From Streptomyces monomycini (lineage in GTDB: Bacteria > Actinomycetota > Actinomycetes > Streptomycetales > Streptomycetaceae): a stretch of DNA of 64,000 nt. Shown piece after piece: positions 52,177 to 61,642 of the stretch. Each line of letters opens with the position of its first letter. Position 1 is the stretch's first letter. The notes under the pieces are model-generated. The model worked only from the letters and a program-made list of their open reading frames with translations. It was not told where the DNA came from and did no database searches. The translations under genes were made by a program, and so were the position numbers. The stretch is taken from NCBI RefSeq assembly GCF_022271435.1, contig NZ_JAFIQY010000004.1:310001-374000 (forward strand). Reading direction: 5' to 3'.

Positions 52177-54786
52177 CTACAGCCGCGGATCCACCGGCTC
52201 CGACTCCAGCGCCAGGACCGCGAAGACCGCCTCGTGCACCCGCCACAGCGGCTCCCCGTCGGCCAGGCGGTCCAGCGCCTCCAGGCCGAGGGCGTACTCG
52301 CGCAGCGCGAGGGAGCGCTTGTGGCCCAGGTGGCGTACGCGCAGCCGGTCCAGGTTCTCCGGGCGGGTGTACTCCGGACCGTAGATGATCCGCAGGTACT
52401 CCCGGCCGCGGCATTTGACGCCCGGCTGCACCAGCCGCCCGTCGCCCTTGCGCACCAGCGCGCCCAGCGGCTTGACCACCATGCCCTCACCGCCGGCGGC
52501 GGTCAGGTCGAGCCACCACCGGACGCCCGCCGCGACCGACGCCTCGTCCTCCGTGTCGACGACCAGACGGCCGGTACGACGCAACAGTCCCGTTCCGTCG
52601 TGCTCGACGAGCCGGTCCAGCCACGCCAGCTGCTCGTCGTGCGGTACGGCGGCCAGGCTGCGGCCCGGCGCGGCCAGGATCTGGAACGGTGCCAGCCGTA
52701 CGCCGTCCAGGCCGTCGACGGGCCAGCAGTAGCGCCGGTACGCCTCGGTGAACGCGGCCGCGTCCACCGCCCGTTCGCGCTGCCGGGCCAGCAGGTCCGG
52801 CACCTCCACGCCCCGCGCGGCGGCCGCCTCCAGCGCGTCCAGCGCCCCGGGGAACGCGGCGCCGGACGCCGCGCCGACCGCCGCGTACTGACCGCGCAGC
52901 AGCCCGGACGCCTTCAGCGACCACGGCAGCAACTCGGCGTCCAGCAGCAGCCAGTGCCCGGAACCGGCCGCGGCGGGGTCCGCCAGTTCCGCCCACAGGC
53001 CCGCGCTCTCCACGGCTTCCCGTACGGACTTCAGCACCTGTTCGGTGACGGCCGGGTCGTCGAAGAACGGCCGCCCGGTCCGCGTGCAGACCGCGCCGCT
53101 CACGCCCGCCGCCGCGCCGAACCGTTCCCGCGCCGCGGCCTCGTCCCGGCACACCAGGACCACGGCCCGCGAGCCCATGTGCTTCTCCTCGCACACGACC
53201 TCCCGTACGCCGTCCGCCCGGTACGACGCGAAAGCCTCGGCCGGGTGCTCCAGGTATCCGTCCTCCTTGGACGTCGCGCAGGGCGCCATCGTCGGCGGCA
53301 GGTACGGCAGCAGGCGCGGGTCGACCGCGAACCGGCTCATCACCTCCAGCGCCGCCGCCGCGTTCTCCTCCTTGACCGCGACCCGGCCCATGTGGCGGGT
53401 CTCCACGACCCGCCGCCCGGCGACGTCCCCGAGGTCCAGCGGACGCCCGTCCGCGCCCCCCGGCGCCTCGCTGGCCAGCGGCTTGGCCGGCTCGTACCAG
53501 ACCTGCTCGGCCGGTACGTCGACCAGTTCCCGCTCCGGCCAGCGCAGCGCCGTCATCCGGCCGCCGAAGACACAGCCCGTGTCCAGGCAGATGGTGTTGT
53601 TCAGCCAGCTCGCGCGCGGTGTCGGTGTGTGCCCGTAGACCACGGCGGCGCGGCCCCGGTACTCCTCGGCCCACGGGTAGCGCACCGGCAGCCCGAACTC
53701 GTCCGTCTCGCCGGTCGTGTCGCCGTACAGCGCGAAGGACCGCACCCGGCCGGAGGTCCGGCCGTGGTACTTCTCCGGCAGCCCGGCGTGGCAGACCACC
53801 AGCGCCCCGCCGTCGAGCACGTAGTGGCTGACCAGGCCTTCGATGAACGCGGCGACCTCACCGCGGAACGCCTCGTCCTCCCCTTCCAGCTGCGCGACGG
53901 TCTCGGCGAGCCCGTGACTGTGCTGCACCTTGCGGCCCTTGAGGTAGCGGCCGAGCTTGTTCTCGTGGTTGCCCGGTACGCACAGGCCGTGCCCGGCGGC
54001 CGTCATGCCCATCACCAGGCGCAGCACGCCGGGGCTGTCCGGGCCGCGGTCCACCAGGTCGCCGACGAAGACCGCGGTACGGCCCTGCGGGTGCCGGGCG
54101 TCCACGGCGCGGCCGAGGGCGTCGTACTCGACCTCGTACCCCAGCCGTGCGAGCAGCGTCTCCAGCTCGGAGCGGCACCCGTGGATGTCACCGACGATGT
54201 CGAACGGGCCGGCCAGGTGTCGCAGGTCGTTGAAGCGCCGCTCGGTGACGATCTCCGCCGCCTCGACCTGCTCCACCCCCTTGAGCACATGCACCTTGCG
54301 GAAGCCCTCGCGCTCCAAGTGCCGCAGCGAGCGGCGGAGTTCGCGCTGGTGCCGCTGGATGACGCGGCGCGGCATCCCGGCCCGGTCGGCACGCGCCGCG
54401 TTGCGCTCGGCGCACACCTCCTCGGGCAGGTCGAGGACGACGGCCACCGGCAGCACGTCGTGCTCCCGGGCCAGCTTCACCAGCTGGGCGCGCGCCTCCG
54501 GCTGCACGTTCGTGGCGTCCACGACGGTCCGCCGACCGGCCGCGAGGCGCTTGGCCGCGATGTAGTGCAGCACCTCGAAGGCGTCACCGCTCGCGCTCTG
54601 GTCGTTCTCGTCGTCGCTGACCAGCCCGCGGCAGAAGTCCGAGGAGAGCACCTCGGTGGGCTTGAAGTGCCGTGCGGCGAAGGTGGACTTGCCGGAGCCG
54701 GTGGCGCCGACGAGCACCACCAGACACAGGTCGGGGACGCCCAGGGGGCGGCGGGTGGGGGCGGGGACGGAAGTGGCACCGGTCAT
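52177..54786 (-). CDS. pnkp: Polynucleotide kinase-phosphatase-ligase of the RNA-repair system
   Basis: 869 residues in three modules. The N-terminal kinase has P-loop GATGSGKST (27-35). The calcineurin-type phosphatase carries DIVGDIHGC, VFVGDLVDRG and PGNHE. The C-terminal ligase/adenylyltransferase has EEKHMGSRAV, where the Lys is the nucleotidyl-acceptor. This is the bacterial Pnkp that heals and seals ribotoxin-cut RNA together with Hen1. Length and order match. ATG 54786 overlaps the hen1 stop as ATGA, so both are made together. All key motifs look intact. Confidence 0.94.
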   Translation of the reverse strand: MTGATSVPAPTRRPLGVPDLCLVVLVGATGSGKSTFAARHFKPTEVLSSDFCRGLVSDDENDQSASGDAFEVLHYIAAKRLAAGRRTVVDATNVQPEARAQLVKLAREHDVLPVAVVLDLPEEVCAERNAARADRAGMPRRVIQRHQRELRRSLRHLEREGFRKVHVLKGVEQVEAAEIVTERRFNDLRHLAGPFDIVGDIHGCRSELETLLARLGYEVEYDALGRAVDARHPQGRTAVFVGDLVDRGPDSPGVLRLVMGMTAAGHGLCVPGNHENKLGRYLKGRKVQHSHGLAETVAQLEGEDEAFRGEVAAFIEGLVSHYVLDGGALVVCHAGLPEKYHGRTSGRVRSFALYGDTTGETDEFGLPVRYPWAEEYRGRAAVVYGHTPTPRASWLNNTICLDTGCVFGGRMTALRWPERELVDVPAEQVWYEPAKPLASEAPGGADGRPLDLGDVAGRRVVETRHMGRVAVKEENAAAALEVMSRFAVDPRLLPYLPPTMAPCATSKEDGYLEHPAEAFASYRADGVREVVCEEKHMGSRAVVLVCRDEAAARERFGAAAGVSGAVCTRTGRPFFDDPAVTEQVLKSVREAVESAGLWAELADPAAAGSGHWLLLDAELLPWSLKASGLLRGQYAAVGAASGAAFPGALDALEAAAARGVEVPDLLARQRERAVDAAAFTEAYRRYCWPVDGLDGVRLAPFQILAAPGRSLAAVPHDEQLAWLDRLVEHDGTGLLRRTGRLVVDTEDEASVAAGVRWWLDLTAAGGEGMVVKPLGALVRKGDGRLVQPGVKCRGREYLRIIYGPEYTRPENLDRLRVRHLGHKRSLALREYALGLEALDRLADGEPLWRVHEAVFAVLALESEPVDPRL

Positions 54787-56285
54787 GCCTGGGCCTCCTT
54801 CGCGGGGGAATCGGCAGGGGCGGGAGTGGCGGGCGCGGCCGGTGTACGGGCCGAGGCCGGCTCCGCCTGGCGGAAGTACGCGAGCTGGGTGGGCGGCCCG
54901 ACCTCGGGGTCGTCCGGGCCCACCGGCCGGAACTCCACCTCGTACCCGTGCCGCCCCGCGACCTCCCCGGCCCACGCCCGGAACTCCGCGCGCGTCCACT
55001 CGAAGCGGTGGTCGCCGTGCCGAACGTGCCCGGCGGGCAGCGACTCCCAGCGCACGTTGTACTCGACGTTCGGTGTGGTCACCACGACCGTGCGCGGCCG
55101 GGCCGCGCCGAACACCGCGTACTCCAGCGCGGACAGCCGCGGCGGGTCCACGTGCTCGACGACCTCGCTCAGCACAGCGGCGTCGTACCCCTTCAGGCGG
55201 GCATCGGTGTACGCCAGCGACCCCTGCACCAGCCGCAGCCGCTCGGACTGCCGCTCGGGCATCCGGTCCAGCCGCAGCCGGCGCCGCGCCTCCTGGAGCG
55301 CGCGCATCGACACGTCCATGCCGACGATGTCGGTGAACTGCCCCTCCTTGAGCAGCTCGCCCAGCAACTGCCCCGGCCCGCAGCCGAGGTCCAGGACGCG
55401 CGCCGCCTTCGCCTCCCGCAGCACGCCGAGGATCGTCTCCCGGCGCCGCACGGCGAGCGGCACCGGCCGCTCCTCGGTGTCGGCCGACTCCTCCACCGCG
55501 TTGTCGATCTCCTCGGCCGCGGTGTCGTCCGCTTCGGCGAGCCGGGCCAGCTCCAGCCGCTCCAGCGCGTCACGGGTCAGCGTCCGGCGGCGGGCGAGGT
55601 AGCGGTCGGCGATGAGCTTCTGCTCGGGGTGGTCCTCCAGCCAGCCCTCGCCGGCCCGCAGCAGCTTGTCGACCTCGTCGGGCGAGACCCAGTAGTGCTT
55701 GGCGTCGTCCAGCACCGGCAGCAGCACGTACAGGTGCCGCAGCGCGTCGGCGACCGTACGTTCGCCCTCCAGGCCGAGGCGTACGTACCGCGAGTCGCCC
55801 CACTCCGGGAACGTCTCGTCCAGCGGCACCGGCTCGGCCCGTACCGTCCACCCCAGCGGCTCGAACAGCCGGCGCACCAGGCCGGCGCCGCCGCGCGCGG
55901 GCACGGCGGGCAGCGCCACGTGCAGCGGCAGCGGCTGCGCGGGCAGCTCGGGGCGCGCCTTGCACTGCCCCTTCATCGCGCTCGCGAAGACCGTGCTCAG
56001 GGCCACAGCCAGCAGCGAGGACGCCGCGTACGGGCGGTCGTTCACGTACTGCGCGAGCGCCGAGTCGGGGGCGCCGCCCCGGCCCTTGCCCCGGGCGCGC
56101 CGTACCAGCGCGACCGGGTCCACCTCCAGCAGCAGCGCGGCCGTGCACCGGCTGTCGTCCGCCTCGGGGTAGAACACATGGGCCGTGCCGTGCGCCGTCG
56201 AGAACGCCTGCGCCTTCCCGGGGTGCTTGTGCAGCAGGAATCCGAGGTCGGTCGCGGGGCGCTCAGCGCTTCCGGTGGTGGTCAT
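54783..56285 (-). CDS. hen1: 3'-terminal RNA ribose 2'-O-methyltransferase Hen1
   Basis: 500 residues. The N-terminal about 270 residues are the bacterial Hen1 domain that contacts Pnkp (LGFLLHKHPGKAQAF; VNDRPYAASSLLAVALSTVF). The C-terminal methyltransferase carries VLDLGCGPGQLLGELL for SAM and SEVVEHVDPPRL, the metal-binding E-x-x-E-H. It 2'-O-methylates the 3' end at the break before sealing, so that repaired RNA resists renewed cleavage. ATG 56285 is taken from the MTTTGSAERP start. It is the first gene of the hen1-pnkp pair. Confidence 0.94.
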   Translation of the reverse strand: MTTTGSAERPATDLGFLLHKHPGKAQAFSTAHGTAHVFYPEADDSRCTAALLLEVDPVALVRRARGKGRGGAPDSALAQYVNDRPYAASSLLAVALSTVFASAMKGQCKARPELPAQPLPLHVALPAVPARGGAGLVRRLFEPLGWTVRAEPVPLDETFPEWGDSRYVRLGLEGERTVADALRHLYVLLPVLDDAKHYWVSPDEVDKLLRAGEGWLEDHPEQKLIADRYLARRRTLTRDALERLELARLAEADDTAAEEIDNAVEESADTEERPVPLAVRRRETILGVLREAKAARVLDLGCGPGQLLGELLKEGQFTDIVGMDVSMRALQEARRRLRLDRMPERQSERLRLVQGSLAYTDARLKGYDAAVLSEVVEHVDPPRLSALEYAVFGAARPRTVVVTTPNVEYNVRWESLPAGHVRHGDHRFEWTRAEFRAWAGEVAGRHGYEVEFRPVGPDDPEVGPPTQLAYFRQAEPASARTPAAPATPAPADSPAKEAQA

Positions 56286-56467
56286 CGTCAGGAACACGCG
56301 TACGAGTATCGCCCGGTACCGCCCCGTTTGACGAACTGGTTTTTGCAGGTGGGAACGGGGGTGGGCGCAGGGGCGGCGGCTGCCGCGCCCCCTCGTCACA
56401 GCGGCCGCTTCCGTACCCTGCCGTGCCTGTTCCCGGCTCCCGGCACCCGCAGGGCAAGATGGGCGGC

Positions 56468-57391
56468 ATGGAACTCCGGATCTTCACCGAGCCCCAGCAG
56501 GGGGCCACCTACGACACCCTTCTCCGCGTCGCGCGGGCCGCCGAGGACCTGAACTACGGCGCCTTCTTCCGTTCCGACCACTACCTCCACATGGGCAGCA
56601 CCGACGGGCTCCCCGGCCCGACGGACGCCTGGATCACCCTGGCCGGCCTGGCCCGGGAGACCAGGAGCATCCGGCTCGGCACCCTGATGACCGCGGGGAC
56701 CTTCCGGCTCCCCGGCGTGCTCGCCATCCAGGTCGCCCAGGTCGACCAGATGTCGGGCGGCCGGATCGACTTCGGCCTGGGATCCGGCTGGTACGAGGAC
56801 GAGCACAAGGCCTACGGCATCCCCTTCCCGAAGGCGAAGTTCGGCCGGCTGGAGGAGCAGCTGGCGATCATCACCGGACTGTGGAGGACGCCCGTCGGCG
56901 AACGCTTCGCCTTCGACGGGAAGTTCTACCAGCTGGCGGACTCGCCCGCGCTGCCCAAGCCGGCGCAGCCGAAGGTGCCGGTCCTCATCGGCGGGCACGG
57001 CGCCAAGCGCACCCCCGCGCTCGCCGCCGAGTACGCGGACGAGTTCAACATCCCCTTCGCCTCGGTGGACGACACCGAGCAGCAGTTCAAGCGGGTACGG
57101 GCGGCAGCCGAGCAGCGCGGCCGGGACGCCGACGAACTCGTGTACTCCAACGCCCTGGTCGCCTGTGTCGGCCGGAACGACGCGGAGGTCAAGCGCCGTG
57201 CCGACGCCATCGGGCGCGAGGTCGACGAGCTGAAGGCCAACGGTCTGGCGGGCTCCCCCGCCGAGGTCGTCGAGCGCCTCGGCCGTTTCGCGGCCGTCGG
57301 CTCGCAGCGTGTCTATCTCCAGATGCTCGACCTGAACGACCTCGACCAGATGGAACTGATCGCCTCGGAGGTCATGCCGCAGGTGGCTTGA
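56468..57391 (+). CDS. LLM-class F420-dependent oxidoreductase
   Basis: 307 residues of the luciferase-like superfamily. FFRSDHYLHMG, RSIRLGTLMTAGTFRLPGVL and RIDFGLGSGWYEDEHKAYGI (split by the typical GSGW turn) are strong signatures; PVLIGGHGAKRTPALAAEYAD is typical of F420 users in actinobacteria. The substrate is unknown. ATG 56468 is the likely start. The gene is divergent from hen1 and convergent with the phosphatase. Confidence 0.88.
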   Translation: MELRIFTEPQQGATYDTLLRVARAAEDLNYGAFFRSDHYLHMGSTDGLPGPTDAWITLAGLARETRSIRLGTLMTAGTFRLPGVLAIQVAQVDQMSGGRIDFGLGSGWYEDEHKAYGIPFPKAKFGRLEEQLAIITGLWRTPVGERFAFDGKFYQLADSPALPKPAQPKVPVLIGGHGAKRTPALAAEYADEFNIPFASVDDTEQQFKRVRAAAEQRGRDADELVYSNALVACVGRNDAEVKRRADAIGREVDELKANGLAGSPAEVVERLGRFAAVGSQRVYLQMLDLNDLDQMELIASEVMPQVA

Positions 57392-57474
57392 GCGGGGTGC
57401 GTGAGCGGGGGACTTGGGCAGGGGCGCGGGAGCAGGGGGCTTGGGCGGGGCCCGAACGGATGACGCCCCCGGCC

Positions 57475-58716
57475 TCACCCCGTCGGCGCGACCCCGCCCG
57501 GCCCCCACGGCCCCGGGCACCACTCCACGAGCAGCATCGTGGCGTCGTCCCGCAGCTCGTTGCCCTGGTCGTCGACGATGAAGTGGATCAGGCGGCGCAG
57601 CGTCTCGAAGGCCAGCTCACCACCGGCCGTGGCCCGGATGATCGTGTCGGTGAACCGCTCCAGCCCGAACAGCGCGCCGTTGGAGTCCCGCGCCTCGGTC
57701 ACACCGTCCGTGTAGAGCAGCACCCGGTCGCCCGGCTCCAGGTCCGCGACATGGACGGTACGCGGTTCCGGACTCAGCGCGGCGGGGAGGCCCAGCGGCA
57801 GCTGGCCGGGCCGCTCCAGCGCCCGGTCGAGAACGGCGTGCCGGCGGATGAGCAGCGGCGGCGGGTGGCCGGCGTTGACCCAGCGCAGCCGGCCGTCGGC
57901 GAGGTCCAGCTGGAGGAAGACGCCGGTGGCGAACCGGTCGGGCAGCCACTGGCAGAGCGCCTGGTCGACGGTGTCCACCGTCTCCCGCAGGTCCGCGCCG
58001 GCCCGGCGGCCGCTGCGGCAGCCGGCCAGGGCGACGGAGGTGGCCAGACCGGCGGCCAGGTCGTGGCCCATCGAGTCGATGATGGCGGCGTGCAACGTCT
58101 CCTGCGTCATGGAGTGGTCGAACGCGTCGCCGCCCAGCTCGTACGCGGGTTCCAGCACCGCTGTGGACACCGCCTGCTCGTTGCCGATCGTGCGCGGCGG
58201 CAGGAAGGCACGCACCATTTCCGCGGGCAGCTGCATCGGCTGCGTACGCGCCTGGCGTACGAACGTGTCGCTGTAGGCCCGTTTCGAGGTGATGATGGGG
58301 GCCAGCAGGGCGGCCAGCGCGCGGCAGCGGCGCATCCGCTCGCCGTCCAGCAGGTCGGTGCGTACTTCCAGTACGCCCAGCCGCTCCACCCCGTCGACCA
58401 GTGGCAGCCAGACCCGGATGCCGCCCTCCGGGTCGTCGGCGTCCTCCACCCGCATGGCCAAGGTGCGGTACGTCCACCCGGCGAGGGAGGAGTCGACGGA
58501 GAACGAACGCTGCCCCACGCCCAGCGGGCACAGCTGCCGCTGCTGGATGTCGACCAGATAGAGGCCGACGTACCGCAGGCCGAGGGCCGTGGCGTGCCGG
58601 TTCACCAGGTCGGGCATGTCGGTGGGGGCCGCGCGCTGGGCCTGTTCCAGCAACGCTTCGAGCATCCCGTAGCCCTCGGCGCCCGGGTAGGCGTCCGCAA
58701 AGGCTTCGCCCGCCAT
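57475..58716 (-). CDS. GAF-like sensor with SpoIIE-type PP2C phosphatase domain
   Basis: 413 residues. The N-terminal about 150 residues look like a GAF-type sensor (LGLRYVGLYLVDIQQRQL; WLPLVDGVERLGVLEVRT). The C-terminal about 230 are a SpoIIE/RsbU PP2C domain: YELGGDAFDHSM and IIDSMGHDLAAGLA give the metal Asp residues, and DRVLLYTDGVTEARD and LRDDATMLLVEW complete the set. It should dephosphorylate an anti-sigma-factor antagonist or similar target. ATG 58716 has AGGAGG at the right distance. The partner is not encoded nearby. Confidence 0.9.
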   Translation of the reverse strand: MAGEAFADAYPGAEGYGMLEALLEQAQRAAPTDMPDLVNRHATALGLRYVGLYLVDIQQRQLCPLGVGQRSFSVDSSLAGWTYRTLAMRVEDADDPEGGIRVWLPLVDGVERLGVLEVRTDLLDGERMRRCRALAALLAPIITSKRAYSDTFVRQARTQPMQLPAEMVRAFLPPRTIGNEQAVSTAVLEPAYELGGDAFDHSMTQETLHAAIIDSMGHDLAAGLATSVALAGCRSGRRAGADLRETVDTVDQALCQWLPDRFATGVFLQLDLADGRLRWVNAGHPPPLLIRRHAVLDRALERPGQLPLGLPAALSPEPRTVHVADLEPGDRVLLYTDGVTEARDSNGALFGLERFTDTIIRATAGGELAFETLRRLIHFIVDDQGNELRDDATMLLVEWCPGPWGPGGVAPTG

Positions 58717-58834
58717 CGTGATCACCTCCTACCGCAGTTTCGCACCGCGCCCGCACCCCCGCCGTCCGGGCGACCCGGCGGCGCCCGTCATTCCCCCACT
58801 CGGGTCGCGGACGTCCGCGGCCGCCCCGTACGCC

Positions 58835-59027
58835 TCAGTGCGTGCGCCACTCGTGCTCCGGCAGGAAGCGCACGTCGTACTGCCCGGGAACCGTCTCGAA
58901 CGTGCCGCCGACGCCCTCGGTGTCCTCGGTGTCCTCGACGAACAGCCGGACGGCGCCCTGGGTGACGTGGAAGACCTCGTACGTGTCGGTGTGCAGATGG
59001 GCCGGGACGAGCGAACTCGATGGTCAT
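58835..59027 (-). pseudogene. Frameshifted small cupin gene
   Basis: A good start exists (AGGAGG then ATG 59027, MTIEFARP), and a good cupin body exists in another frame (AHLHTDTYEVFHVTQGAVRL, then the terminal VRFLPEHEWRTH, stop 58835-58837). The two frames differ by one base. Removing a single base in the GGG run at about 59004-59006 would give a 63-residue cupin. As it stands the body has no start codon. It is divergent from the MarR gene at 59164, with twin operators between, so it was probably its target. Confidence 0.7.
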
Positions 59028-59053
59028 GGGCCCTCCTGAGGGACACACCCGAC

Positions 59054-59094
59054 GTCAGGCAACCTGACATTCAATGTGTCAGGTGCCCTGACAC
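59054..59094. promoter_or_regulatory. Twin palindromic operators between cupin and MarR genes
   Basis: GTCAGG-CAA-CCTGAC (59054-59068) and GTGTCAGG-TGC-CCTGACAC (59076-59094) are perfect inverted repeats sharing the TCAGG/CCTGA arms. Their centres are 24 bp apart. They lie between divergent starts and are probable MarR sites. Confidence 0.8.
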
Positions 59095-59163
59095 TTCACC
59101 TGTCCGGGAAGCAACCCCACCCGTCCCGCCCCGCCCCCCGCGTCCCCTCCCCCAAGGCTCGCC

Positions 59164-59634
59164 ATGCCCGCATCCACGGCTCCGACCACACCTCCGCCTC
59201 CGCCCTCCCCCTGCCGCAACCTCCCTCAACTGCTCGGCGACGCCCGGCGCTGGTTCGAGGAAGCCCTCCTGGCCGCCATGGACGCGGCCGGCGGCCCTCC
59301 GGTGACCTCGACCCAGGTCCAGCTCTTCGCGGTGCTCGACGCGGAGGGCACCACGGTCGCCGCACTCGCCCGGCGCATGGGCGTGACCCGGCAGACCGCA
59401 CACCAAGCCGTACACGGCCTGGTGGCGGCCGGACTGCTGGAGCAGGTAGCGGACCCCGCCTCCGCCCGGCAGCGGCTGATCCGCCGCACTCCGGCGGGCG
59501 AGCGCGCACACCACCAGGCCGAATGCCTCTTGCAGGACCTGGAACGCCAACTCGCCGCGCGCATCGGCCACGACACGGTCGAGGCCCTCCGTACTGCCCT
59601 GGAGTCTTTCTGGGGACCGCCCCCGACGGCCTGA
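59164..59634 (+). CDS. MarR-family regulator
   Basis: 156 residues. After a Pro/Ser-rich N-terminus comes the winged helix: TSTQVQLFAVLDAEGTTVAALA, then VTRQTAHQAVHGLVAAGLLE and SARQRLIRRTPAGE. Divergence from the cupin and the twin operators indicates autoregulation and control of the cupin. The ligand is unknown. Confidence 0.85.
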   Translation: MPASTAPTTPPPPPSPCRNLPQLLGDARRWFEEALLAAMDAAGGPPVTSTQVQLFAVLDAEGTTVAALARRMGVTRQTAHQAVHGLVAAGLLEQVADPASARQRLIRRTPAGERAHHQAECLLQDLERQLAARIGHDTVEALRTALESFWGPPPTA

Positions 59635-59959
59635 CGGGCATCCGACCCACCACCGCCCGCTCTTTACCGCCGCCCTTCAACCATTCCGCGCCGGAAAGGG
59701 CCCATTCCCCGCCTCACGGCCCGCGGCCCACGGCCCACGGTCCGCGGTCCGCGGTCCGCACGAAACGAAAATCCGATCGTGCGATAACAATGTGGTGCGA
59801 TGCCACCGCCGAAGTCGACACCTCCCGGGTTCCCCGCCCTGCTTCCCGCATTCCCCCGCCTCACCCTTTCGGCTCAACAACTCGTACGCCCGCACCCCTC
59901 CCCTGTCGCGGAACGTTGATCAGTAAGTCGGAGATAGGACTTACTGAAAGAGGTATGAC
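59635..59959. promoter_or_regulatory. Upstream region of the Ig-like secreted protein, with long inverted repeat
   Basis: No gene is seen in these 325 bp. Just before the secreted-protein start, TCAGTAAGTC (59920-59929) and GACTTACTGA (59938-59947) form a perfect 10+8+10 inverted repeat, unusually AT-rich for the window. It is 13 bp before the start codon, a position fitting a repressor operator or RNA hairpin at the RBS. Confidence 0.5.
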
Positions 59960-60400
59960 GTGCCCTGTCCCACCTCCCGCACAGCCGCGATCTCCACCAC
60001 GGCGCTGACCCTGGCCAGCGCCCTCACCGTCACCGCGGCGTCCGCACTCGACCACGACGACCGGCCCGCTCCCCCCGAGCGCCTCAACGCACAGGCCTTC
60101 TACGCCTCGTTCGACGTATTGGCCCGCCAGATCAGCGGCCTGCGGGCGAGGATCAGCGAAGCCGACGGCACACCGGTGGCGGGCCTGCCGGTCACGTTCA
60201 CCGTGGCCGGCGAGAAAGCCCTCCTCTGCGAGGCCACCACGGACACCGACGGCTACGCCGAGTGCAAGAAATCCCGCCTCCCCTCGCTCCTCGCGTCCGC
60301 CGTCAAACTGCTGACCGGCGGTTACGACACCACTTTCGAAGGCAACTCCCGGTACGCCCCCGTCTCCACCCACAATTCCGTGGCCGTGGACATGCGCTGA
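59960..60400 (+). CDS. Secreted protein with Ig-like (Big_1-type) fold
   Basis: 146 residues from GTG 59960. A signal peptide is visible (AISTTALTLASALTVTAASA, cleavage near residue 29). The mature part looks like one bacterial Ig-like domain: RISEADGTPVAGLPVTFTVAGE, then the paired cysteines in ALLCEATTDTDGYAECKKS. AAAGAGG lies just upstream. The role is unknown; single-domain proteins of this type occur in actinobacteria as secreted factors. It ends 9 bp before the stop of the convergent monooxygenase. Confidence 0.68.
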   Translation: MPCPTSRTAAISTTALTLASALTVTAASALDHDDRPAPPERLNAQAFYASFDVLARQISGLRARISEADGTPVAGLPVTFTVAGEKALLCEATTDTDGYAECKKSRLPSLLASAVKLLTGGYDTTFEGNSRYAPVSTHNSVAVDMR

Positions 60401-60409
60401 CCCGGCCGG

Positions 60410-61609
60410 TCACCGACCGACTCGGCCGGAAAACGCGGGATACTCCGGCAGAGCCACGGTGCTGCTGACCTTCTCGCCCAGCTTGAGCATTCCGTTCAGG
60501 AACAGGGGGCGGGACAGCAGGGCGTTGCGAAAACGTATGCCGGTGGCGGTGCCGGGGGCGAGGAATTTCCCGGTACGGCCGCCGCCCGCCTGGCAGCCCC
60601 TGGCATACTGCCGCAGCCTTTTCTCGTACCGGGTGAAGGCCGTCCGGTACTCGCCCGGTGCTCGCGCGAGTTCACCGGCCAGCACGTATGCGGCGACCAT
60701 CGCGGTGCCCGTGCCCATACCGCCGATGGCGGCCCCGCAGGCGGCGTCGCCGACGAGGCATACGCGCCCCGTGGACCAGGTGCCTACGTCCACCCGGCTG
60801 ATCGAATCGAAGTGCAGGTCGGGCGTCTGGTGGAGGGAGGCGAGCAGACAGGGCACTTCCCAGCCGATACCGGAGAAGGCGTTGCCGATCAACTCCTTCT
60901 GCTGTTCGAGGTCATGCCGATCGTACGACACCGCGGGCGAGGCGAAGACCAAGAACGCCCCCGCCTGCGCCGAGTCCCGGTGGTCGACACCGATGGAGGC
61001 GAGTCGCCCCGGAACGTTGTAGCCGACCGAGCCCTTCTCCAGCTCCCCGTGACTGTCGTTGGGCAATTGCCAGGTGGCGAAGTAGTAGCCGAGGTGGTTG
61101 ACGTAGCGCTCTTCCGGGCCGAAAGCGAGACGGCGGACATGGGAGTGCAGCCCGTCCGCTCCGATCACGAGGTCGAAGTCGCGTGAGGCGCCGCTCCGGA
61201 AGTCGACCCGCACGCCGGAAGAGGTCTCGTCGAGGCCGGTGACCGAGTCGCCGAAAAGGTACTCGGCGTACGGGGCGCTGTGCTCGTACAGCACCCGGGC
61301 CAGGTCGCCGCGGAGCACCTCCATCTCACCGCCGGCGAACTCCGCCGGCAGTCGCAGCAGCGTACGGCCGTCTTCGTCGACGAAGCGCATGGGGCTGCCG
61401 CCGGTCTGGATGCGGCGCAGTTCAGGGAGCAGGCCCATACGGTCCAGCACGGTCCGATGTGTCTCGCCACGGAAGTCGACGGCCTGACCGCCTTCGCGCA
61501 GCGCCGGGGCCAGTTCGACCACGGTGGGGTGGAAGCCGTGGCGCCCCAGCCAGTAGGCCAGCGCCGGACCGGCGACGCTCGCGCCGGAAATAAGGACGTT
61601 CCTGTTCAC
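60410..61609 (-). CDS. FAD-dependent monooxygenase (PHBH fold, TetX-like group)
   Basis: 399 residues. ISGASVAGPALAYWLGRHG binds FAD; LVIGADGLHSHVRRLAFG (DG motif) and CLVGDAACGAAIGGMGTG (GD motif) follow. This pattern is common to aromatic hydroxylases and TetX-type antibiotic-modifying enzymes. It is divergent from a TetR_C-type regulator with palindromes between them, so an antibiotic or secondary metabolite substrate is plausible. The substrate cannot be named from sequence. Confidence 0.88.
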   Translation of the reverse strand: MNRNVLISGASVAGPALAYWLGRHGFHPTVVELAPALREGGQAVDFRGETHRTVLDRMGLLPELRRIQTGGSPMRFVDEDGRTLLRLPAEFAGGEMEVLRGDLARVLYEHSAPYAEYLFGDSVTGLDETSSGVRVDFRSGASRDFDLVIGADGLHSHVRRLAFGPEERYVNHLGYYFATWQLPNDSHGELEKGSVGYNVPGRLASIGVDHRDSAQAGAFLVFASPAVSYDRHDLEQQKELIGNAFSGIGWEVPCLLASLHQTPDLHFDSISRVDVGTWSTGRVCLVGDAACGAAIGGMGTGTAMVAAYVLAGELARAPGEYRTAFTRYEKRLRQYARGCQAGGGRTGKFLAPGTATGIRFRNALLSRPLFLNGMLKLGEKVSSTVALPEYPAFSGRVGR

Positions 61610-61642
61610 GTATCCCTCTTCCCATCTTCTCGTGCCCTAACT

